Below, piece by piece: positions 36,286-44,048 of a stretch of DNA of 64,000 bases. Every line of letters begins with the position of its first letter. Position 1 is the first letter of the stretch. Origin of the DNA: Glaciecola sp041380235 (GTDB lineage Bacteria; Pseudomonadota; Gammaproteobacteria; Enterobacterales; Alteromonadaceae). The notes beneath the pieces were generated by a model. The model searched no databases, was not told where the DNA came from, and saw only the letters and a list, made by a program, of their open reading frames with translations. The stretch spans positions 124,001 through 188,000 of the forward strand of contig NZ_JBGIYY010000001.1 in NCBI RefSeq assembly GCF_041380235.1, given 5' to 3'. The translations under genes and the position numbers were made by a program.

Positions 36286-36341
36286 TTGCTGCCATTACCC
36301 TAAAATAGCGATGGCAATTAAGCCTGCAAGGCAATCGTGAT

Positions 36342-36650
36342 TTGCCAACACACATTACCTCAAATCAGTTGACCTCATTAACTGAATTGCAGCCATTAGC
36401 AGTGCAGCATTATTCAGGGACATTGGCTTATAAAACTACGTTTAATATAGATGAAGCTATACTAGGCGATAATCAAGGTTTACAACTTGATTTAAGTGAA
36501 GTAGGGGTGATTGCCCGCGTCAACTTAAACGTTAACAATTTAGTTGAATTGTGGAGCCGCCCACTTAGCAATAGGGCTATTGAAGAGCGACAAAAAAGTA
36601 TCGTAATCCGACGTAAGTCCCTACAAATTTTAGCATCAGCATGTAAATAA
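36342..36650 (+). pseudogene. Remnant of a second GH106-type gene (C-terminal beta-sandwich)
   Basis: A 102-codon open stretch contains HYSGTLAYKTTFNI...LQLDLSEVGVIARVNLNVNN, which aligns with YFSGTARYSTHFEY...YVLDLGTVHQFARVTINGHD in the C-terminal domain of the neighbouring GH106 protein. The remaining about 1,000 residues of such an enzyme are absent, and the last 30 codons drift out of similarity. It is on the strand opposite the main GH106 gene. It is a relic of a former second rhamnosidase. Confidence 0.65.
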
Positions 36651-36767
36651 ATATGCCCTTAAAGTAGCATATTATGCAATCTTAACTTTTATTGGGCATC
36701 CCCGTCTCGAGAAAATGAGCATAATAATCAATCGAACCTAATCTTTGGTAAAGGTAGCCGTTTACAA

Positions 36768-36805
36768 ACAAAAAAGCCGCTCAATAAAACAATGATATGA
36801 GCGGC
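36768..36805 (-). terminator. Rho-independent terminator of the YHS protein gene
   Basis: On the minus strand GCCGCTCA (36805-36798) pairs with TGAGCGGC (36783-36776) across a 14-base loop and is followed directly by TTTTTTGTTTG. It lies 43 bases beyond the stop at 36848. Confidence 0.8.
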
Positions 36806-36847
36806 CTTCCTAAGGGAACTTTTTGCATTGCTGACAGCTAAATTGCG

Positions 36848-37333
36848 TTATTCACTTGCGGCTGCAAGCACGGCGTCAGTTTTGCCTTTAATTCCGCCCC
36901 AGTTTTGGTCTGCGGTTTGAATGAATTCTGGTACATTTGATAACCAGCGTTGTTGTACTTCAGCATTTAGGTTTAAGTATAGTTTTTGATCAACAATTTT
37001 GTATGCAAGTGGGTCGGTATCAAACTTGCGGTCCATGGTTACTCCAAAGGCGCAAAATCCACCAAATTGCGGCGCAAACTTTTCTGGGTTTGCTTTAAAA
37101 GCGTCTCTATTTTTTTCACTCGCAAATTGATATATCGCATTTTTATAAGTGGCTGAAAATTCAGCGGCGCCTTTCACTGGAGCTGATTGTGTAAAATAAG
37201 AAACCGGGTCGTAACCGCCAATGGCGATGTCGTTGCTGTTTGCATTTACATCAATGTCTGCGGCAAAAGTGAATGCGCTGAAAGCTAAGCTAGCTGCAAT
37301 TGCTGTTGCTTTTAGAAGAGTATGTAGTTTCAT
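36848..37333 (-). CDS. Secreted YHS-domain protein
   Basis: 161 residues from ATG 37333 (GAGGAA 7 bases upstream; the frame opens at 37363). A Sec signal peptide (MKLHTLLKATAIAASLAFSAFTFAAD) is followed by a single YHS domain: GGYDPVSYFTQSAPVKGAAEFSATYKNAIYQFASEKNRDAF...YAPQFGG-type pattern, here KFAPQFGGFCAFGV. YHS domains are small and often metal-related (classically copper) modules; periplasmic versions of about 150 residues are common in marine proteobacteria, with no settled role. It has its own terminator and is divergent from the AraC regulator. Confidence 0.85.
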   Translation of the reverse strand: MKLHTLLKATAIAASLAFSAFTFAADIDVNANSNDIAIGGYDPVSYFTQSAPVKGAAEFSATYKNAIYQFASEKNRDAFKANPEKFAPQFGGFCAFGVTMDRKFDTDPLAYKIVDQKLYLNLNAEVQQRWLSNVPEFIQTADQNWGGIKGKTDAVLAAASE

Positions 37334-37498
37334 ATTGATTTCCTCAAAGTAAAATAAAGTCATTTAATAAGTTTGTGTTTGGGTACGCTTAATAAGATAG
37401 CCTTTTTTTGAGATTAATTGCGTCCACTAGGCTACAATTTAATACCAATCGTCTAAAATGTGCAATAAAGATGAAATTAACAAACATAAAAGGCCAAC

Positions 37499-38317
37499 AT
37501 GGACACCCTTTCTGAAGTATTAAATCGTTTTCAATTACAAGCCAATGTATTTTTTAGTGGAAATTTATGCGAGATCAGCGAGTTTAACGAGTCACTGGGC
37601 CCGAAAGGACATTTACACATACTACGCGGCGGTAGTCTTGAATTAATCGACGGTAAAGGCGACAAATTCTCTATAAACAAACCTAGCATCCTTTTTTTCC
37701 CGCAAGGTCGATTTCATAGGATGCTACCTAATTCTGAAACGGGCGCTGATTTAGTATGTGCCACTATTGATTATACCAGTCCGCAGGCCAACCCTATTTC
37801 AAGAGCTTTACCGTCAATGCTAAGTATCGATATTTCAAAAGGTAAAAACAAAAATCTGGCCCAAACTGCGAATTGGATATTCGAAGAGGCCTTCGAGCAA
37901 AAAGATGGTAAAGAGGTCATGATTAACAAATTGTGTGATATCTTCATCATTCAAATATTACGCAGTATTATTGACAGCGCGAGTGTGAAGCAGGGGATGC
38001 TAGCAGGTCTAGCTCATCCATACTTAAATAGAGCCTTAATTGCCATTCACAAAAATCCGCAATTACCATGGCGAATTGAAAGTTTGGCTCAGGAAGCGCT
38101 AATGTCGCGCTCAAAGTTTGCCTATTTGTTTAAATCTACAGTAGGACAAACTCCTTTAGATTATTTAACCGAGTGGCGTATTCAAATTGCCCAAAGCTTA
38201 CTCTCGAAAAATAAGTCTGTTGAAATGGTGGCGACTCAAGTTGGCTATGAGAATGGTTCGGCGCTGGCTAGGGTGTTTAAAAAGAAACTTGGAATGTCGC
38301 CAAAGCTTTTTAAATGA
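37499..38317 (+). CDS. AraC-family transcriptional regulator with cupin N-terminus
   Basis: 272 residues. About residues 10-110 form a cupin-like sensor region (LRGGSLELIDGKGDKFSINKPSILFFPQGRFHRM). The last roughly 80 residues are the two helix-turn-helix motifs of AraC/XylS proteins (ALMSRSKFAYLFKSTVGQTPLDYLTEWRI and VATQVGYENGSALARVFKKKLGMSP). It is the only DNA-binding regulator inside the island, so it may control the polysaccharide genes, although the cupin_6-type subgroup often controls detoxifying enzymes and may instead serve the adjacent YHS or TlpA-like genes. Confidence 0.88.
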   Translation: MDTLSEVLNRFQLQANVFFSGNLCEISEFNESLGPKGHLHILRGGSLELIDGKGDKFSINKPSILFFPQGRFHRMLPNSETGADLVCATIDYTSPQANPISRALPSMLSIDISKGKNKNLAQTANWIFEEAFEQKDGKEVMINKLCDIFIIQILRSIIDSASVKQGMLAGLAHPYLNRALIAIHKNPQLPWRIESLAQEALMSRSKFAYLFKSTVGQTPLDYLTEWRIQIAQSLLSKNKSVEMVATQVGYENGSALARVFKKKLGMSPKLFK

Positions 38318-38617
38318 TGGTGCTTTAGCTAAGAGTGCCGGTTGCGCCACTGTAGTATCCGGTATTCATGATAGTGGTTATTGTCAATGCATTGAGATAA
38401 TTGTGCCTAAACACAACTTTCAACTTTGTATAAAAGCTAGGAAAAAGCGATTGTGATGGATGCAAACAGGAAAATGCACTACTCCAATGGCTTAACGCAA
38501 TAGCGCTATTTCGCTTACCTACTATTGAAAGTTTTTATGCAGTCGACCTGTCTTATTTCATATTATGCACAAGCAGTAAGTTGCTTGTGTCACATTTGAA
38601 CATTTATAAGGCGCAAC

Positions 38618-39124
38618 ATGAAGCTACTCCCAATACTACTTATGATTATGTTTTCTTTTGTTTCGAATGCACAAACTAATTCTGAGCATAACGCAAATTA
38701 TCCTGACGCGCCGACTTGGACCTTGCTGACTCAAAGCGGTGAAAAGGTGAGTTACTCTGATTTTAAAGGTAAGCCCTTAATTATTACGTTTTGGGGGACA
38801 TGGTGTCCTTACTGTAAAAAACTGCACCCCGGCCTCGAAAAAATTCGTGTAAAATACGCTGAGCAAGGACTCGAGATACTCGCGATTAGCGTGAATGAAC
38901 CGTTCGGTGCAAATCCAGAAGCGGAATTAAAAAAGCGCGGTATCCACTTTCCTACCTTGGTAGAAGGCGACGATGTAGCCCTGAACGATTTCGAAATTAT
39001 GGGTACGCCCAGTACTATTTTTATTTCTCCTAATGGCAAAATACTCGGCTCTACTATGGAGTCGAATCCTGACGACCCGAGATTTGAGCAAGTTGCCCAG
39101 TATCTGCTTGGTTTACCGCGGTGA
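38618..39124 (+). CDS. TlpA-like periplasmic thioredoxin-fold protein
   Basis: 168 residues. A signal peptide (MKLLPILLMIMFSFVSNAQ) is followed by a thioredoxin fold with active site WCPYC (TFWGTWCPYCKKLHPG, about residues 65-80) and the cis-proline loop MGTPSTIF. TlpA/ResA-type proteins act as periplasmic disulfide reductases or peroxidases, supplied by electrons from DsbD-like proteins. The Shine-Dalgarno is AAGG 8 bases before the ATG. No cytochrome c maturation genes are nearby, so the target is unknown. Confidence 0.85.
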   Translation: MKLLPILLMIMFSFVSNAQTNSEHNANYPDAPTWTLLTQSGEKVSYSDFKGKPLIITFWGTWCPYCKKLHPGLEKIRVKYAEQGLEILAISVNEPFGANPEAELKKRGIHFPTLVEGDDVALNDFEIMGTPSTIFISPNGKILGSTMESNPDDPRFEQVAQYLLGLPR

Positions 39125-39640
39125 GATTTTTATAAAGTTAAGGTAATAATGCGCGCTAACGAATCAGAGTTGCACGCGCAAGCTTTATGCATAAATGTCC
39201 ACACAAGTGAGACAGGTATGGTTGATCACTCTAACCCCCATTTATTCAGTACAGCTTCTAGAGCATGCAATTTTTTATTGTTTTCATCGCTAAATAAACA
39301 GTAAAGGTAGAAAGGTAAAGAAACTCATTCCATTTTTTACAGCGGCGTATGCAAATATGCAAACAGACAAACCAATCGCTAAGGCACTTAACACTTTAAT
39401 TATTTTTATCTTATTTTTTCTACTAGTAATTGCTCATCGCTCATTTTTTCGTATTTGTTCTGTTCCATGAAACTTCACTATGGTACGTTAATAGATGTTT
39501 GTTGTTTAAAGGTTCAACCCTCAAGCCTTAAACTAAGTATCCCATGTTTCTTTCTGTACATGAGGCTTGATGGTGGTGAATTATCTTGGACCGAATGTAT
39601 TGACCAATATGTTGAATAAGCCGAAGATGTTAGGCATTTT
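39125..39640. other. Gap of about 515 bp without a clear gene
   Basis: No supported gene. A 37-codon frame from about 39359 would encode a charged start followed by a strongly hydrophobic helix (LIIFILFFLLVIA), but there is no ribosome site. It could be a stray membrane peptide or the tail of a decayed gene. The right part shows no RNA or repeat. Confidence 0.35.
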
Positions 39641-40350
39641 TTAGGGTTCCGCTTTGGAATCGGTGGCCTTAATAATTTCATTCCAGTATTCTATTGCAAC
39701 CTTCTCCAAGGTAAAATCTCGCGCGTAGTAGCGATTGTTGGCTGTGTTTTTCTAGCATACTTTCATCTTCGAATAACTTGATGGCAGCGGCTACATCATA
39801 GACTGAGCATTCGGTAATTAATACACCGTATTCACTTTCTGTAAGGGTATGCGCTTTAAAGTGGTGTGCTTTACCCATTATTTCTGCCGGACCTGAATCG
39901 CAACTTGTAAACACGCATGGCTTTGCTAATGCCATTGATTCAAGCAAGGCGTTTGGGAAGCTGTCGTTTCTTGAGGTAGATATAAAAAATGAGGCCTTTG
40001 CAATAACCGCATAAGGATTGGTTAAGTAGCCGGCAAATAACACCCTATCCATTAGCCCTAATCGCTTGGAGAGGGCTTTTAGATAGGCGCTTAAGCCTCC
40101 CATTCCGATAATGACTAAATTTTTGCGGGTGTGGGCATTAGCAAAACCGCGAATGAGTGTAGCTTGGTCTTTTATGGGTTAAGCGTCCCACACTTACAAT
40201 AAAGTTCCCGGGTAATGTTAAAAATTCTCTGATGTCTTCACTTGCTCGCGATTTAAACAATGCTATGTCGTAAGAATTATAAATGGTTTTAGTCTTAGTA
40301 CTAGCTACTTTGTAGTGGCTGACAAAGTCGTCGATAACACCTAGCGTCAT
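39641..40350 (-). pseudogene. Glycosyltransferase family 4 gene, truncated and frameshifted
   Basis: Pieces of one GT4 (group 1) C-terminal domain lie in different frames. The first ORF (40138-40350) reads FIVSVGRLTHKR. After an extra base the frame continues as ATLIRGFANAHTRKNLVIIGMGG. The second ORF (39678-40103) contains FISTSRNDSFPNALLESMALAKPCV with the E-x7-E-like nucleotide-sugar motif. Near 39730-39750 the frame shifts again, to end as ARDFTLEKVAIEYWNEIIKA with a stop at 39641-39643. The acceptor-binding N-terminal half is missing. With at least two frameshifts the gene cannot be functional. Confidence 0.8.
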
Positions 40351-40439
40351 TAGTGTTGGTTAACGCGGTTTCTTAACCCAGTTGATGGAGTCAAAGTAAC
40401 GACAATGCTGTTCAAACAAGCAGTATCCTGCCTAGTAAG

Positions 40440-41582
40440 TTAGGCATTGATGTCAATGCTATCGCGGATTTTCTCTGATTTGGTGATTGCATCAGAGCCT
40501 AGGATAATGTTATTCGCCGAACCTTGAATTGCTTTACGCGTATCGTCAGCCAAAACATCAACGTTTTTGGCAAGCGTTGATAGTTTTGCTTGCTCGCTCT
40601 GTAGCCGTTGAACAACAGAATTGAGACTTTCTCGCACATAATTGGAAGAGATGGTGACTTCATCCTTACTTTTATGCATCGAGCTTTCGCTATCACTCGT
40701 CATACTTTGTGCTTCAGTCATTGAAGTATCAAGTGATGATAAGGCTTTTTGTAAACTGCCTTGGCGTTGTTTCAGTGAACTTAGATGTGTATTTATTTTA
40801 GCAGCGTTGTCTTTGGTTTGTGCCGCTAGCAACTTTACTTCATCTGCCACAACAGAAAAACCGCGACCCGCTTCACCCGCTCTAGCTGCTTCAATTGCAG
40901 CATTCAAGGCAAGTAAATTTGTTTGATCTGAAATGGTAGTGATGCCAGAAGCCAATTTTGCGATATTGTCGAACTCAGTTAAGAAGGCCTGTAATTCGAC
41001 GGATAACACATTAGTTTCGTTTATCGAGACATTTACTTTATTGCCAAGTTCGATAATATGTTGGCAAATATCTGCAAATGCAGTATCTACATCGTTTAAA
41101 CTCTGTTGGCTTTGAGACGCCTTCTGACATAATTGACCGCTTACTTCACTTGCGCCTCTTGCTGTTTCTGCGGTGTCTTCTACGAACCTAATTCTTTGTT
41201 TTGATGCTTGGTTTACGTTTCTTGCATTTTGTGTGATTTGTTTGGTTAACTCAACGAGCTCTTCAATACTTTCACTATCTAATGTTAAAGTCTTGTTGGC
41301 ACGTATATCTTGCTTATGTTGTTCTTGCAATTTGATGAATGTAAGCGTGCCCGATATTGTAGACACAATGTAAGGGACTAAAAAGGTTAAACATAGCGAG
41401 ATCCAATTGAGTCTATTTTCGCCAAACAAAGCACCGGATTGGTTAATTATAGTGAGAATAACACCAACAACTAGCATCGTGACTAGCGAACGTTTTATCA
41501 GCGGACCAGAAAAAACTATTTCAGTCGCGGTCTTATTGCTGTCGATAAGCGCTGCCGCAGCGTTTATTTGATTATTAGGCAT
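40440..41582 (-). CDS. Methyl-accepting chemotaxis protein with NrtS-like membrane domain
   Basis: 380 residues. Two membrane helices (about 31-50 and 60-84), with almost no loop between, resemble the small NrtS nitrate/nitrite transport protein (SLVTMLVVGVILTIINQSGALF, then LTFLVPYIVSTISG). They are followed by a cytoplasmic signalling region with the conserved hairpin tip DQTNLLALNAAIEAARAGEAGRGFSVVADEVK (about 219-250). There is no periplasmic ligand domain and no HAMP. A receptor that reads the state of an NrtS-type membrane unit is the natural guess. A sigma-28-like -10 element lies upstream at 41639. Flagellar regulation would fit this island gene. Confidence 0.85.
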   Translation of the reverse strand: MPNNQINAAAALIDSNKTATEIVFSGPLIKRSLVTMLVVGVILTIINQSGALFGENRLNWISLCLTFLVPYIVSTISGTLTFIKLQEQHKQDIRANKTLTLDSESIEELVELTKQITQNARNVNQASKQRIRFVEDTAETARGASEVSGQLCQKASQSQQSLNDVDTAFADICQHIIELGNKVNVSINETNVLSVELQAFLTEFDNIAKLASGITTISDQTNLLALNAAIEAARAGEAGRGFSVVADEVKLLAAQTKDNAAKINTHLSSLKQRQGSLQKALSSLDTSMTEAQSMTSDSESSMHKSKDEVTISSNYVRESLNSVVQRLQSEQAKLSTLAKNVDVLADDTRKAIQGSANNIILGSDAITKSEKIRDSIDINA

Positions 41583-41638
41583 TGTATTTCTCTATTTTTA
41601 TGTAGGATGCGTTGAATTTGAAACGACCACAATGTGAA

Positions 41639-41646
41639 GTATCGGC
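41639..41646 (-). promoter_or_regulatory. Possible sigma-28 -10 element of the chemoreceptor gene
   Basis: The minus strand reads GCCGATAC, the same -10 box as in the flgM promoter, 57 bases before the chemoreceptor ATG. The matching -35 (TAAA) is not convincing at the expected distance. Confidence 0.35.
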
Positions 41647-41968
41647 AAGTGTACCGAAATGCAAAATAATTTTTCTTGTTTGTGTAAGGTTTATTCGCGG
41701 AAACATCTAGCTAGTCCATGGGCTTTGTTTACCCTTTACTCTTAAGTGGCGCTGATATACCGAGAGCGCGAGCTTCGTCTGAATACACTTATGCTGCCGA
41801 AAGCTCACCTGCTATGGGAGAAGTGCAATTGAGATCCATATCATACTCAAGAACTTGCTAACAACTCACTCAAAACAACGACAAGATATTGTTTTTTTTA
41901 TAGGTATAATTTTTTACTTCGTAATATTTATAATACCTCTGTGATTTTTAAATATCTGTTTTCAGTAC

Positions 41969-42550
41969 AATGATCCGTCCTGAAATAGGTTGACACTTAT
42001 TTTATGTAAACGCCCGGTGTATCTCATCGGGCGTTTTGTATTTTAAGGCTGTATGTGGCCGCTGATAATTATAAAGCATAACCGACTCTTCAACCATTCT
42101 TCTCGCTTCATCAAGATCTTTGGGTTTATGAAGCAAATACTCATTTTTTAATATGCCATTAATACGCTCAGCAAGTGCATTTTGATAGCAATCATAACCG
42201 TCCGTCATTGAACATTGAATACCATGTTTTATATGGATTTGCTGATATTCACTTGAACAATACTGTATTCCTCTATCTGAATGGTGAATGAGCGGCTCAT
42301 CATACAAGCGCTTCTTTAATGCTTTAGTTAGGGCGCTCTTGACTGACTGTGTTTTCATGTTGCTGTCAATATAGTGTCCGACTATCTTGCGAGAGTAGGC
42401 ATCGGTCACCAAACTGAGATAAGTATCTCCATTTTGCGTCGGTAAATAAGTAATATCAGCAACCCACAGCTGTTCTGGCTTGGTCGCAATAAAACCATCT
42501 TTTATTAAGTTTGGGTGGCGATGAAACCGATGATGGCTGTTAGTGGTTTT
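41969..42550 (-). mobile_element. IS3-family insertion sequence, truncated
   Basis: The left end (TGATCCGTCCTGAAATAGG, from 41969) looks like an IS3-family terminus, followed by TGACAC. The transposase C-terminal half follows. The other end, orfA and the 5' part of orfB are missing, and the sequence to the right of about 42550 is unrelated, so only about 580 bp of an element of roughly 1.2-1.4 kb remains. Confidence 0.8.
42002..42412 (-). pseudogene. IS3-family transposase OrfB, C-terminal fragment
   Basis: 136 residues from GTG 42412; the frame continues open upstream to about 42550 with LWVADITYLPTQNGDTYLSLV, which holds the first catalytic Asp of the rve integrase core. The second Asp (HHSDRGIQYCS) and the catalytic Glu (NALAERINGILKNEYL) are present, as is the typical ending YNYQRPHTALKYKTPDEIHRAF. 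The N-terminal part and the partner OrfA are lost, so it is not expected to transpose. Confidence 0.85.
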
Positions 42551-42979
42551 ATGATAGGTGTAGTGGTCAAGTCATTTAGTTGGGGGGATTCACGAATTAA
42601 TGATTGCTCTAAAAGGCTTTTCAAAGGCAATTTGGGAGGCTGGGTCGCTATAGATAGAAATCATCACCTTCAGTTTGTGTTATTCGATGTACTTGAATTT
42701 GAAAGAATGCGTAGTAAGGATACTTCAAGTCTTAAAAGTGTTTCAAGCTAAATAGCTCTAGCTAGCGACTGTGTTACACATGTTAATTTATCAGGCTGAA
42801 AGTATCAAAGAATTAAATTTGTGAAGACCAAACTTGAGAGGAAATTGGATGAAGCGTTAACCAGTTATCTGACTTGAAGTTTAAAAAGTTTCTCGTTATG
42901 TATGGTCACATTATGGTCACAACACCTCGCTTACTGATCATTATGTCACAAAGGCTTCCATTCAATATCGCTCAAAAAT
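42551..42979. other. Right end of the island, mostly noncoding
   Basis: To the right of the IS break a plus-strand frame runs to a stop at 42751 (including WVAIDRNHHLQFVLFDVLEFERM), perhaps the tail of a gene cut by the IS; I cannot name it. The rest up to the tRNA is noncoding apart from the ATGGTCAC pair. Confidence 0.35.
42902..42920. repeat. Paired ATGGTCAC motifs near the right island end
   Basis: ATGGTCAC occurs at 42902-42909 and 42913-42920, 11 bp apart (one helical turn), about 230 bp inside the right core. Similar short repeats flank tyrosine-recombinase attachment sites, so integrase binding is a reasonable guess, unproven. Confidence 0.4.
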
Positions 42980-43055
42980 TGGCCGGCCCTAAGGGACTCG
43001 AACCCCTATTTACCGCTTAGGAGGCAGTTGTTCTATCCTGTTGAACTAAGGGCCG
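42980..43055 (-). tRNA. tRNA-Arg(CCU), intact copy carried by the island
   Basis: A 76-nt cloverleaf with encoded CCA. Acceptor CGGCCCT/AGGGCCG with discriminator G; D arm GTTC-AACAGGATA-GAAC; anticodon arm ACTGC-CTCCTAA-GCGGT with anticodon CCT; a 4-base variable loop; T arm AGGGG-TTCGAGT-CCCTT. Arg identity bases A20 and C35 are present, and the 15-48 pair is A-T. It differs strongly from the interrupted host tRNA outside the anticodon loop, so it is not a duplicate of it. It would read AGG codons in place of the split gene. Confidence 0.95.
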
Positions 43056-43143
43056 GCAGATGACTTGTTTATTTTGTGACAGTTTAGAGATTAAAACAAC
43101 CGTGAATGTAACCCTATGTGCCCAATTCCTTTGATGAATGACA

Positions 43144-43184
43144 CCTTAGGAGGGGATTGCTCTATCCAGCTGAGCTACGAGGAC
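43144..43184 (-). pseudogene. tRNA-Arg(CCU), 5' half (right island junction)
   Basis: The minus strand starts at 43184 with GTCCTCG TA GCTC AGCTGGATA GAGC A ATCCC CTCCTAAGG: acceptor 5' strand, D arm and anticodon 5' strand plus loop. After the core it continues as TGTCATTC, which cannot pair as a tRNA 3' half. Joined to 21677-21712 it forms the complete 77-nt tRNA with perfect acceptor (GTCCTCG/CGAGGAC) and anticodon (ATCCC/GGGAT) stems and a G15-C48 pair. Confidence 0.92.
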
Positions 43185-43239
43185 TGATTAGTATAAAGAA
43201 TTAGCTCTTTAATCATTGAGCCATTTTATAGCTAACAGT

Positions 43240-43881
43240 CTATGCACTTTTTTGATAATAACTTTCGTGTAAACACAATATTTTTGCAACTACCGACGCT
43301 ACGTGTGCTTTACGCTGTTGTTCATCTAGCTTGAACTCTAAGTTCATAAGGCTTCGCATGTGCCAATCTCCTTTAAGCAGCGTATAAAAATCGATAGCCA
43401 ATAAGCGCGCGTCATCTTTACCGATCTTGTTTTCAGACATGCTATATAAAACATCTGATAAGGCATTTACGCTAGCAACGGGTCCGGCTTCATAAAATAG
43501 TTTTGCGACACGTGGCGCATTGTCCGCTTCAGCAATAATCGTCGAATACATCGAAATTACGACCTCATCAAGCAGAAGAGCGAGAAATTTTGTCGCAATA
43601 TTTATCAGTGCTGTTTTTAAGCAAGTTTCATCACCTCCAAGATGCTCAGGCTTAATTAAGTATTCTTCGCACTTAAACGCAATCACTGCTGAAAATAATG
43701 CATCTTTATTTTTGTAATGTGAATAAATGGTTTGCTTTGATACGCCAGAATGCTTTGCTACCTCCTCCATCGAGGTTTGCTTAACGCCGTTGGCCAGAAA
43801 CAGCTCTTTAGCTGAGTCTAGTATGGCTTCACGTTTTTCTGTACTCTTTGGGCGACCGGCTCGAGATGCTTGCATAAACAC
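43240..43881 (-). CDS. TetR-family transcriptional regulator
   Basis: 213 residues. The N-terminal helix-turn-helix (about residues 15-62) is clear: REAILDSAKELFLANGVKQTSMEEVAKHSGVSKQTIYSHYKNKDALF. The rest is an all-helical ligand domain resembling the AcrR/RutR-like C-terminal group, with no readable ligand. It lies just outside the island on the core side, 55 bases from the tRNA 5' end, on the same strand. No effector gene is adjacent, so the target is unknown. Confidence 0.9.
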   Translation of the reverse strand: MFMQASRAGRPKSTEKREAILDSAKELFLANGVKQTSMEEVAKHSGVSKQTIYSHYKNKDALFSAVIAFKCEEYLIKPEHLGGDETCLKTALINIATKFLALLLDEVVISMYSTIIAEADNAPRVAKLFYEAGPVASVNALSDVLYSMSENKIGKDDARLLAIDFYTLLKGDWHMRSLMNLEFKLDEQQRKAHVASVVAKILCLHESYYQKSA

Positions 43882-44048
43882 TTAATTAATAGACTGGGCA
43901 GTTTATAAATTGAGTCTATTGCATTCTCTTACGAAGGTCAAAGCACAATCAAAGAAGTTTGATGGTCTTACGCCAGTGCTGACGATTTACCCTGTTTGCT
44001 CTTCTGGCGCTCACTTACTCCCCAAAATAGAGGCTTTGATGCTGTTTG

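Larger units (their letters stand above)
21713..43154. mobile_element. Genomic island integrated in the anticodon loop of tRNA-Arg(CCU)
   Basis: The ends are 11-bp direct repeats CCTTAGGAGGG at 21713-21723 and 43144-43154, each the anticodon-loop region of one half of the same tRNA-Arg(CCU). Removing one repeat and everything between restores a perfect 77-nt tRNA. This is the signature of site-specific integration, usually by a tyrosine recombinase. No integrase gene is visible inside, so the element is either decayed or was mobilised in trans. Cargo is polysaccharide-degradation genes, regulators, a chemoreceptor, an IS remnant and a replacement tRNA-Arg(CCU). Confidence 0.9.
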
